The notes beneath the pieces were generated by a model. It worked only from the letters and a program-made list of their open reading frames with translations, made no database searches and was not told where the DNA came from. From a virus, in IMG/VR virus record IMGVR_UViG_3300032242_002235, positions 1-28,109 of that record: DNA of 28,109 bases. The stretch is one strand, 5' to 3'. Made by a program: the position numbers and the translations under genes. Every line of letters starts with the position of its first letter. Position 1 is the stretch's first letter. Below, one piece after another: positions 22,401 through 28,109 of this stretch.

Positions 22401-24454
22401 GTAATTATGATAGTATCAACGCAGTTAGAGCTGTACAGATTGCTGGACAAACTGGTAACATTAGTGTTAACATTTCAACCATGCGTGCCACAGGTCATGA
22501 CATGTTGTCAATTGGTACCGGTAGCTATGCTGATAGTAACTATCCAAATAACATTTATGGACCTCCAATTACATCAGCAGCAAGTTCTAAAGAAGTACAA
22601 GAGATTGGTAAAGGTCGTGTGTTCTATGTAAGCACTGATCAAGATGGTAATTTCAAAGTTGGTGAGTTCTTCAAGGTAGACCAAGGTACTGGTACTGTTA
22701 CATTCTCAGCAAGTATTGCTCTGAGTAACTTAAACGGTCTTGGATTTAAACGTGGTGTTGCGATTAGTGAATTCTCAACAGATGACACCATGACTGACAA
22801 TGCTGCTGATACTGTTCCAACAGAGCAGGCAGTACGTGGATATCTTGAAAAACGTCTTGGTATTACTCATACCGGCGGCCTTACTCCGTCAAGCACACTG
22901 ATTCCAGTAGGTGGCGGATTTGTGGATCGTAAAGGTCTGTTGAGCATGACCGGCTCATTAAAAATGGGCGGAAACATAGTTACCGATCTAGGTAATCCTT
23001 CGGGAAGCGGAGATGCAGTTCCTTACAGTTGGTTAACATTTGGCAGACTACAAGACTTCGACGATAATAATATTCAAGGCGGTGACTTGTTAGTGATGAC
23101 CGGTAACGGTACGCATGTTACCAATGCCAATGTAACTGGTCCTGTTACATTTAATTTAACAGCAGGTGATAGTAGTACTCCGCAGATTCGTAGTGCAATT
23201 GGTGACGGACAAATTACCAATACCATGTTTAGCAGTAACAGCGGTGACAAATTAGCATTAGCTAAAATTGAAACTATTCCGACTGCAACTATAGGTACTT
23301 CGATAGGAACAGGTCCGGGACAAGCAACCAAAGGTTTAGCAGCATTTAATTCTACACAGTTTAGTTCAGCAAGTGGGTTTATTTCTTTTACCGGAACTGT
23401 TGCATTAAGCAGCATTGGAACTATTTCTGCATACACGTTACTAGGAAACAACAGCCCAACTACAACTGCTCCGGCTGCGGTTGCGTTTAGTGATGTGGTT
23501 ACAGTCGGTGGGGCACTGAGAAAAGATGCATTTACTCAAACTGGTATAATGCAAGTTACTTCAGCAACACCAGGAGCACAGACATTTGCCAGTAGTTTAC
23601 AATACACATCAGCTATTACAGGAGAAACTCTAGTAAAACGTGATAGTAACGGAGATTTTATTGCCAATACTATTACACTGGGCACAACAGGTGCAGGTGG
23701 ATTAAAATTATCAGACGGTGGTAATGGCGGATTAGTCACTGCCAATGTGGCAAATGTAGTAACAAGTCAACGAATTAGCACCGGCGTTGGACAGCATATA
23801 TTAAGTGCATACGACGGCAACGCAGCTATTCAAATGCAGAGCGGTACTGGTTACAATAAGACCTTGTACAATGCTGGGTCACATGATTTTAGAGATAAAG
23901 CAGGTAGTGGCGCTGGAACAATAACATTGGGCGCGGGCGGCAATATTACACTGGGTGCTGCAAGTACAATTACTATTGGAAGTGGAGGTACACTTACTAC
24001 CGGTGGAGAGACTACAACTGGTAACATAACTGGACGTTGGTCATTAACTGGTACAAGTAGATTAGAAGCTACATATGCTGACTTGGCGGAATATTATTCA
24101 AGTGATAAAGAGTATCTAGTAGGTTGGGTTATGATGTTCGGTGGAGACGCAGAAGTTACTGCTGCTAATGTACTTGGTACAACTCGTGTAGCAGGTGTAG
24201 TATCAACTGATCCAGCATACATCATGAACAGCGGCTTAGAAGGTATTAGAGTATGCCTAGCACTACAAGGTCGTGTACCATGCCGCGTAGTTGGTAAGAT
24301 TAAGAAAGGTGATTTAATCATTGCCAGTGACATTCTTGGTGTTGCGATCAGCGCAGGTGATACAGCACGGGCAGGTACTATTATTGGTAAGGCATTGGAG
24401 GATTACGATAGTGATCACATTGGCCTAATTGAAGTCGCAGTAGGGAGAGTATAA
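16424..24454 (+). CDS. Giant tail fibre / adhesin, 2676 residues
   Basis: One uninterrupted frame. Residues 6-39 (including NDATGDSIREAFRKTNANF) form an attachment module shared with the gene at 24454. After a hinge, FYVSTSGTDYRADLPENKRG and a segment with SVVGDEFRRAIIRPRNS indicate a beta-helix. Three copies of a helical repeat follow (about 18015-19195), then another beta-helix region with NITFQGHGGFTMVF and YGLVATNNGLIEAVS, then long Thr/Ser/Gly-rich beta-fibre repeats. The C-terminus (YADLAEYYSSDKEYLVGWVM ... RVAGVVSTDPAYIMN) resembles the intramolecular-chaperone or peptidase-G2-like caps of marine T4-like fibres. It probably binds the host surface. The size is large even for fibre proteins. 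Confidence 0.9.
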   Translation: MSRLPINIGTTGNDATGDSIREAFRKTNANFTELYTSLGLGDRQKFTNLADVPNGNDAYNDQAGKVLAVNAAEAGLEFLRMEGAGGINVSTTSTPGSIVITNTRSSIITDTTPQLGGDLNAGNKKIYNLSNPTEPQDAMNLRSGLLKSGYTDQFPDNKMTGPLILNRDPIVSDDRNFNGLIAATKKYVDNSSYVSTVNFYVSTSGTDYRADLPENKRGRFWSYAFRTVQRACEAAEAVINATPLELGPYQKILTYDGGQSEAAVISYIDQSGGIFNLSLYTASLRTDYENDLRPGLYLQGDVSGALAKIVSINPVLSSGNEIFVVTPVTGTFIAGEKVRYSDAVQAVQITILVESGIYTENFPIKLPPNVSVVGDEFRRAIIRPRNSISGSPWVASVFRRDKVFDGLRLTDYIGSNLASFTTATPSAATGTITVTLGTTVPSNASQWIGGFFRAAQSGSTKFAEGVITAVGASSFTLVVHDDFINLSAVPAGKWTVYQTSTYGRHYLTDITRPIYPVVNYGNHSNAARILTLNKAFIQAEVTSFLDYTYGGTSTFSYDQAVFQYNIRLILDAVVSDMVLGSNYRSAAAAIAYSNIILPSQKSQIISGISKARQLTIATVSGNADAVAALTIGFNNVIRIITNGLSAVPALDYPNPTGLSDPNRYAKVLLIANRTFIQKEVSAWLAANYTVSSIPNYSSSTHERDVGYVLDALVYDLTYGGNSRTVAAALAYVTGSAIGENAGNTAGILSKIPGQEAYMAAAYGRMKTVVQSISRDQTVSVTSTGTNPNTQTQVRKATLGITDALTDTSASTALGLKLDNVIDVVNSIDVTSPYTTPVTIPVIVYPTFTTGTAELQAAKTFIDAAQVTISAGAVNYLNTRYSGTFKYNKDKCARDVGIIVDAMAFDLKYSGGQRTIAAALTYYQASSALVLSDQLEETTAAYQYLHDLAETLITNPLTLIPPYTVVGSHVGYRYQNVVPQVFARAQSSIISFTASTKAITSSNVNVVNFIDLGFLAGDRIIVSGTVNNDATYTVAAVSESTITVLETVTTETAGPTATFTITNDLTINAGSTDAVTQLTNAVIGIINNDVNFNPPLPNDQLDVFLCNDAVMVRNITFQGHGGFTMVFDPEGQIRTKSPYAQTCSSLTRSINSQVFAGGQFVDGFAGNVATAAIPATSTTKTATFTSTISGTTLTITSLISGTVNVGMTLSGGSVTAGTYIVSGTGITWTLNKSATGTPTSGTSYTTLGVLGLARQPQVPCSFVIGGTSYSVSTINNYSNIDGSAVLNLSAPLPTSIVSIVTAGSFVAGLLYTIKTIDNTDYTLIGAASNTIGLTFTATGVGSGTGTAYTAIELITAGNRSMLSNDFTQVNDLGYGLVATNNGLIEAVSVFTYYNYTAYYSLNGGQIRSLNGSCAYGLNALKAEGSDPLEVPDDITLKYDLVQTAKVYAPVTMTLSAAITGVVTIGTVVTQATSGLTGTIVDVNTGRTSITVLPILPRVSGTVIGITGGTNTGTFTSSGSGVVNFSTAGFTANQYITIYGTVSNDGSYKIASVSSAGQTSITVNQKFVNGAWTSTFTTVTESPGTYLTVAATGSFLNTSSDTLSATGWTNTPYPTTTGSDYATAAAGLTLYVDTASYLPNNLSEIEIVFTGALNRVYRYEVSSSSLVTSIVPTATTAGSFVVGIKYTIATLGTTTTQANWNTIAGTSGVTYIAGSIFTAATVGTGNGTATRNDFIANNTTSVYKLNISAGSTSVGSTGLYSAIPHGQYVTLRQNRTLWLDGLKEVVAVRPSTALVIADQPTSVYRVLSFTLVNAQTGTFVWSGTTATIAATAHGLTNGVTVLVSFSGGTYGNPATAAYVVTYIGANSFSINIGSANGTGYDSLGAVAFSQSTGQGYANLREPYGSIIVNDYAVTGGVAYPASHGGIGDTKIACIGIGLNDIPRIVGMKFAWYNTIHTITAYLPPGVVGGTTDTGTVYGRLTFTPALTTPFQKLLGNYDSINAVRAVQIAGQTGNISVNISTMRATGHDMLSIGTGSYADSNYPNNIYGPPITSAASSKEVQEIGKGRVFYVSTDQDGNFKVGEFFKVDQGTGTVTFSASIALSNLNGLGFKRGVAISEFSTDDTMTDNAADTVPTEQAVRGYLEKRLGITHTGGLTPSSTLIPVGGGFVDRKGLLSMTGSLKMGGNIVTDLGNPSGSGDAVPYSWLTFGRLQDFDDNNIQGGDLLVMTGNGTHVTNANVTGPVTFNLTAGDSSTPQIRSAIGDGQITNTMFSSNSGDKLALAKIETIPTATIGTSIGTGPGQATKGLAAFNSTQFSSASGFISFTGTVALSSIGTISAYTLLGNNSPTTTAPAAVAFSDVVTVGGALRKDAFTQTGIMQVTSATPGAQTFASSLQYTSAITGETLVKRDSNGDFIANTITLGTTGAGGLKLSDGGNGGLVTANVANVVTSQRISTGVGQHILSAYDGNAAIQMQSGTGYNKTLYNAGSHDFRDKAGSGAGTITLGAGGNITLGAASTITIGSGGTLTTGGETTTGNITGRWSLTGTSRLEATYADLAEYYSSDKEYLVGWVMMFGGDAEVTAANVLGTTRVAGVVSTDPAYIMNSGLEGIRVCLALQGRVPCRVVGKIKKGDLIIASDILGVAISAGDTARAGTIIGKALEDYDSDHIGLIEVAVGRV
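18015..19195 (+). repeat. Three imperfect helical repeats in the giant fibre
   Basis: Copies near 18015-18200, 18430-18620 and 18985-19190 each read roughly FI..EV, a Tyr-rich turn, RDVG..(V)DA...DL.YGG and then AAALxY. Copy 1 has diverged at the RDVG position (FQYNIR). They differ at DNA level, so the duplication is old. Confidence 0.7.
20329..21610 (+). repeat. Two copies of a ~45-residue Gly/Thr module
   Basis: Segments near 20329-20463 and 21451-21610 both start GSFV(A/V)G followed by YTI and end in a (T/F)(T)A(A/T)(G/V)G..GTGTA-type run. Similar modules recur in phage fibres and may be exchange units. Confidence 0.55.
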
Positions 24455-24990
24455 TGACTAAGCAACTCATAAACATCGGAACATCGGCCAACAAGGGTAA
24501 CGGTGATCCGTTACGTACTGCCTTTAATAAAATTAATGAAAACTTCAGCGAACTGTATACACAATTAGACGGGTTTGGATTAAACAATTCAATTCCTAGC
24601 CTAACTGGCAATGATGGTAAGTATTTGTCCAATGACGGTGCAGCATTGGTTTGGCATACACTTACTATCCCAACTGATATTAATCAACTTGCTGACTCTA
24701 GTCATTTACTGCCTAGTCCAGATCTAGTAGCATCTGTTGGCACTACACCGCCTGGGGTTCACCCAACAGGTACATTATGGTACGATTCAACCAGTGGTAG
24801 ATTATATGTTTACTTCGACAGTAGTTGGATTGATGCTAGTCCCAAAGGTACTGCCAGTGCTATAACCTATGCTACCAAGGCAGCAAATGCTACAGGTGTA
24901 GCTGGACAGATCAGCTACGATGCAAACTGGATTTATATTTGTACATCAACGAATACATGGAAGCGTTCGCCATTAACAGGCGCATATTAA
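24454..24990 (+). CDS. Fibre-associated protein sharing the giant fibre's N-terminal module
   Basis: A 178-residue protein whose ATG overlaps the fibre stop (TAATG) and is preceded by AGGGAGAG. Its first residues, INIGTSANKGNGDPLRTAF and KINENFSELY, are the same attachment module as the giant fibre's N-terminus. It continues with NDGKYLSNDGAALVWH, the GxxL module seen in other fibre genes, and a C-terminal domain with Trp and Tyr repeats (GTLWYDSTSGRLYVYF). Probably a short fibre or an adaptor joining fibres to the baseplate. Confidence 0.75.
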   Translation: MTKQLINIGTSANKGNGDPLRTAFNKINENFSELYTQLDGFGLNNSIPSLTGNDGKYLSNDGAALVWHTLTIPTDINQLADSSHLLPSPDLVASVGTTPPGVHPTGTLWYDSTSGRLYVYFDSSWIDASPKGTASAITYATKAANATGVAGQISYDANWIYICTSTNTWKRSPLTGAY

Positions 24991-24993
24991 ATA
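24986..24993 (+). promoter_or_regulatory. Late-type promoter motif ATTAAATA
   Basis: An NTAAATA core overlapping the stop of the 24454 gene, about 18 bases before the ATG of the collagen-like fibre, with TTAGGAGCG as ribosome site. Plausible but weaker than an exact TATAAATA. Confidence 0.35.
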
Positions 24994-25009
24994 CAATTAG
25001 GAGCGAGCA

Positions 25010-28000
25010 ATGGCAATGTTAGATTTTCCAAGTAATCCAGAATCCGGTGATGTATACCTAGGCGACAACGGAGAGACCTACACCTTCGACGGTGTTAAAT
25101 GGATAGGTCAAGAAATCAGTGTCGGCGGGGGTGGAGCAAGTCTTCCCGAACAGTCTGGACATGCTGGAGAGTTTTTAACCACAGACGGCAATGGAAATAT
25201 TTCTTGGGCCGACAATAGGGGTCCAAGAGGATATGCTGCTACTATAACATTAGGTACAGTTGCTACAGGATTACCTGGATCCGATGTCGTCATTAACAAC
25301 AGTGGTGATAGTGCTGACGCTGTATTTGATTTTACCATTCCTCGTGGTGACAAGGGCGATGCTGCTACTATTGCTGTAGGTGCTGTTAGTACCGGCTTGC
25401 CTGGATCTGATGTTGTTATTACTAACACCGGTGATACCAATAATGCAGTATTTGCGTTTACTATTCCCCGTGGTGATACCGGAGAACAAGGTGTTCGTGG
25501 ACTACAAGGCGAACCTGGTGCTCAAGGACAAACTGGAAGTCAGGGTACTCCTGGTGTTAAAGGTGACCAAGGTGTTCCAGGACAAAAGGGCAATCAAGGT
25601 GAGCCAGGTAATACTGGTCCTAAAGGCGATCCTGGAAGTCCAGGTGCTCCTGGAGCCGATGGTGCTAAAGGAGATCCGGGCAACACTGGTCCACGTGGTG
25701 AAAAAGGTGATCAAGGTATTCCTGGCAATGACAGCACAGTTCAAGGACCAAAAGGTGATACTGGAGCACAAGGTGTTTCAGTAGTCCTACAAGGAACAAA
25801 GGCAACAATTGCAGACTTGCCAGCGGCACCTACAGATTGGAATGACTATGCTGGTCATGCTTGGATTGTCACTACCGGTGATGTAGGTGCTGGACACCTA
25901 AACGGTGCCCTATGGTTCTGGAACTTGTCAACAGGACAGTGGAATGACATTGGTAAAATTGTTGGGCCACAAGGCGACAAAGGCGATCCTGGAGCACAGG
26001 GTGCTAAGGGCAATCAAGGTGAGCCAGGTAATGATGGAGCACCAGGTGCTGACGGTGCTAAAGGTGATACAGGAGACACTGGACCACGTGGTGATCCAGG
26101 TTTACCAGGTTCTCAAGGTGCTAAGGGCGATCAGGGACTGCCTGGAGAACCAGGACAGCAAGGACAGCAGGGAGAACAAGGACAGCAAGGTGAGCAAGGG
26201 GTTCCTGGTGTTGCTGGACCAGGTGTTTCCACAGGCGGAACCATTGGTCAAGTATTGGCCAAGTTGTCTAGTGATGACTACGACACAGGCTGGATTGACC
26301 AACTTACTAATATTGATAGATTAACCGCCGGGGACCAGCAACTGATATTAAGCACAGGCGGTGGCTTAACATTCCCTAATCTATCTTCTTTCACTGGTGC
26401 TGACTTTTATGCGGCTCCTGGAAATTATATTGAATTTGCCAGCAACAACAATGAAACTTATGTGGGTGTTGACGACACTAATGCTTTCATACAAACAGCC
26501 TTTAATACTCATAACTATACTTGGACCTTTGGTCCTGATGGTACTACACAGTTTCCTCAAAATACCGTAAAATTAACTAACGGTGATGACCTCAATGGAG
26601 CTAATGGTTGGAATCAAATATTATTTGGATTCAACGGATCAACACTTCAGACACACTTTATTAGAACTCGTCACAATGACGATGCTACTGTCGCCGGCGC
26701 CGGCAATGCGTTTGATTTTTATACAAACGCCAATAACACAGAAGGATCAAATAATCCTGTACTAGGATTAACCATTGAAAACGGTGTAGTCATAGTTCGT
26801 AGTGAAATTAAACCACAAGACGGTAATGATTTAAATCTTACAGCATGGAATCCTACAGTAGAAGGACAACCTGGTGGTGTCACCATTAGTCTACAAAACC
26901 GAGATGTAGATAGTGGTGGTAGAAATACACAACTTGATGTAGCACCAAATAATATTACACTAACTACAGATTTTGATAACAATCAATATCAATGGGTATT
27001 TGGTGCGGATGGTGAACTATCTTTACCAACTAACACATATACTGAAGCAGTTATTAAAGAACTTGATGCTACAGCATTAGTATTGTTTGCTCAAAGTGCA
27101 GGTGGAAATATTAAACTATTAGCAGGAGCGACTTCTGCGGCAAATGCCAAACAATGGTTGTTCAACGGCACAGATGGTTCTTTTACAGCTCCTGGACCAA
27201 TCTATGGTGGCAGCAACACCATAGGCCTTGTAACTCCTGCTCCTTTGAATCTAAACAACACAGGACCAATAGGTCAAGTTAAAACACAATTGAACTTGAT
27301 CAACACCGCAGGCAACGCAGGTACTGGTAGTGCTATCGATTACTTTACTTATGTTGATCAAGGTAACGGCTTGCCTGGTGTTAGACTTCAAGCGGTAGAC
27401 GATAATGCCTATAGTGCTAATTTCAGTATAGCATTAAAAGGCAAAGGCAACACTGGCAACAACGGATTAACAACAGTATGGACCTTTGGCTCAGATGGTA
27501 CAACTTCATTCCCTAACAATGCTATTACCACATCTAATACACCACTAACAATACAAACTAAATTACCTGCTACATATGGTCCGTTTTACACAGCGTATTT
27601 TGAAAGTGGCAATGGCAGTGTAAACGGTGTTCATCCGGGAACTTATGCTGGATATTTTAATATTACTACTGTCAATATTAACAACGATGGAACATATTCA
27701 GTTAGTGGTTATCCAGCATCTATACAGAACGGAACTAATCCAACTTATACAATATCGGGTGTAGACTTAGGCGGTACTTCCCCTGCCAACGACTGCCTAT
27801 TAACTGTTACCACAGTCAATGACATTATTACAAATGTAGTAGTATCCGGTACTGCGCTTTTACCTAAATGGACCTTTGGTCCTGATGGCGTATTAACATT
27901 ACCATTTAGTAGCACCATCAATGATATTAGATCATTTAATAACTTCGCTATAGCAACTGATTATAATTCTGGAAGTTGGGGTGGTAATGCCGTTGGCTTT

Positions 28001-28109
28001 GTCAATGTTTCTATATTATTGCAACATGAATTGTCATTACTCGAATTGGGCGATTTTATATCGATAACCACTGCTAGAACAGGAACTTTTTCAACTACAG
28101 TAACTGCCG
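25010..28109 (+). CDS. Collagen-like tail fibre, C-terminus beyond the window
   Basis: Open from ATG 25010 (AGGAG upstream) to the window end, at least 1033 residues. It starts MAMLDFPSNPESGDVYLGD, then GEFLTTDGNGNISWADN (shared GxxL..W module), a 42-residue tandem repeat, a collagen-like Gly-X-Y stretch, an inserted globular domain with WNDYAGHAWIVTTGD and LWFWNLSTGQWNDIG, a second Gly-X-Y stretch, and then a long fibre with at least five copies of a WxFGxDG motif about 80-150 residues apart. Gly-X-Y fibres form triple helices, so this is likely a trimeric adhesin. Confidence 0.85.
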   Translation, partial: MAMLDFPSNPESGDVYLGDNGETYTFDGVKWIGQEISVGGGGASLPEQSGHAGEFLTTDGNGNISWADNRGPRGYAATITLGTVATGLPGSDVVINNSGDSADAVFDFTIPRGDKGDAATIAVGAVSTGLPGSDVVITNTGDTNNAVFAFTIPRGDTGEQGVRGLQGEPGAQGQTGSQGTPGVKGDQGVPGQKGNQGEPGNTGPKGDPGSPGAPGADGAKGDPGNTGPRGEKGDQGIPGNDSTVQGPKGDTGAQGVSVVLQGTKATIADLPAAPTDWNDYAGHAWIVTTGDVGAGHLNGALWFWNLSTGQWNDIGKIVGPQGDKGDPGAQGAKGNQGEPGNDGAPGADGAKGDTGDTGPRGDPGLPGSQGAKGDQGLPGEPGQQGQQGEQGQQGEQGVPGVAGPGVSTGGTIGQVLAKLSSDDYDTGWIDQLTNIDRLTAGDQQLILSTGGGLTFPNLSSFTGADFYAAPGNYIEFASNNNETYVGVDDTNAFIQTAFNTHNYTWTFGPDGTTQFPQNTVKLTNGDDLNGANGWNQILFGFNGSTLQTHFIRTRHNDDATVAGAGNAFDFYTNANNTEGSNNPVLGLTIENGVVIVRSEIKPQDGNDLNLTAWNPTVEGQPGGVTISLQNRDVDSGGRNTQLDVAPNNITLTTDFDNNQYQWVFGADGELSLPTNTYTEAVIKELDATALVLFAQSAGGNIKLLAGATSAANAKQWLFNGTDGSFTAPGPIYGGSNTIGLVTPAPLNLNNTGPIGQVKTQLNLINTAGNAGTGSAIDYFTYVDQGNGLPGVRLQAVDDNAYSANFSIALKGKGNTGNNGLTTVWTFGSDGTTSFPNNAITTSNTPLTIQTKLPATYGPFYTAYFESGNGSVNGVHPGTYAGYFNITTVNINNDGTYSVSGYPASIQNGTNPTYTISGVDLGGTSPANDCLLTVTTVNDIITNVVVSGTALLPKWTFGPDGVLTLPFSSTINDIRSFNNFAIATDYNSGSWGGNAVGFVNVSILLQHELSLLELGDFISITTARTGTFSTTVTA
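25235..25486 (+). repeat. Tandem 126-bp repeat in the collagen-like fibre
   Basis: Two adjacent 42-residue copies (25235-25360 and 25361-25486): AATIT/AVG..S/ATGLPGSDVV..N..D....VF.FTIPRGD. The copies differ at many positions at DNA level, so the duplication is not recent. Confidence 0.8.
25481..25775 (+). repeat. Collagen-like Gly-X-Y block 1
   Basis: Continuous triplets starting GEQGVRGLQGEPG, with many Lys, Gln, Pro and Asp in X/Y positions, interrupted once by GNDSTVQGP. Expected to form a collagen triple helix in a trimer. Confidence 0.9.
25964..26224 (+). repeat. Collagen-like Gly-X-Y block 2
   Basis: A second block starting GPQGDKGDPGAQG, with a Gln-rich end (GQQGQQGEQGQQG). It is separated from the first by a globular domain of about 60 residues, an arrangement suited to a knobbed stalk. 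Confidence 0.9.

Noticed and set aside
23074-23451. 125-residue minus-strand frame in the giant fibre gene, and similar ones at 18748, 20662 and 23536
   Set aside because: These arise from the repetitive Thr/Gly/Val coding of the fibre and lack promoters, ribosome sites or recognisable domains.
25108-25784. Frames on both strands within the collagen-like region
   Set aside because: Gly-X-Y repeats produce long open frames by composition in all frames; the single plus-strand frame from 25010 explains the sequence.
26693-26704. Perfect GC palindrome GCCGGCGCCGGC
   Set aside because: It encodes Ala-Gly-Ala-Gly-type residues in the fibre and is isolated; no sign of a functional site.
1-28109. 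Search for CRISPR arrays, insertion sequences, integrase or attachment sites
   Set aside because: No direct-repeat/spacer pattern, transposase motif or integrase was seen; repeats present are inside fibre genes.

Overview
The window looks like part of a T4-like (contractile-tail, Tevenvirinae-type) bacteriophage genome, probably an aquatic phage known only from environmental sequence. The basis is very dense coding with many ATGA/TAATG overlaps, almost all genes on one strand, ThyX, a UvdE-type repair nuclease, a QueD homologue and a tRNA-like gene. It also has T4-type late-promoter motifs (TATAAATA and variants) and a string of very long fibre genes of the kind seen in marine T4-like phages. 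Five exact TTGACA-17-bp-TATAAT/TATACT promoters point to a bacterial host with ordinary sigma70 polymerase. ADP-heptose genes and fibres suggest a Gram-negative host with LPS, but the host itself cannot be named from the sequence.

Layout. Positions 1-3000 hold small conserved phage genes, a Cys-based phosphatase, a calcineurin-like phosphoesterase and an overlapping P-loop kinase. Positions 3058-3670 hold a rubrerythrin and a separate 44-residue rubredoxin (too short for ordinary gene calls), closed by a clear intrinsic terminator. Positions 3695-3839 hold a promoter and an atypical 110-nt tRNA-like gene. Positions 3854-6195 form a tightly overlapping sugar cassette: cupin, heptose-1-phosphate nucleotidyltransferase, heptose-7-phosphate kinase and ADP-heptose epimerase. 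Positions 6210-9817 carry a small basic protein, a fibre-like protein, ThyX and several unrecognised conserved genes, one of them a previously hidden 8-Cys protein. Positions 9874-12230 carry a 398-residue protein of unknown function and a fibre/baseplate-associated protein. Positions 12227-14240 combine two glycosyltransferase-like genes with queD and a small membrane protein. Positions 14259-15739 hold an SH3-like small protein, a Cys-rich small protein and the UV-damage endonuclease. Two genes lie on the minus strand (15722-16351). The rest (16424-28109) is a 2676-residue giant fibre, a 178-residue fibre-associated protein and a collagen-like fibre that runs off the end.

How the parts may work together. 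The ADP-heptose cassette plus two glycosyltransferase-like proteins could remodel host LPS or decorate phage fibres or other products. ThyX and QueD serve nucleotide/7-deazapurine metabolism, and UvdE and the kinase/phosphoesterase pair fit nucleic-acid repair. The rubrerythrin/rubredoxin pair would detoxify peroxide. The fibre block shares small modules between genes, consistent with host-range diversification by module exchange.

The most unusual observations are the phage-borne split rubrerythrin/rubredoxin, the compact overlapping heptose pathway, the abnormal tRNA-like gene whose promoter would start transcription at its 5' end, and consensus promoters that sit so close to start codons that several transcripts should be leaderless. 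All functional calls are from reading the sequence; no database search was run.
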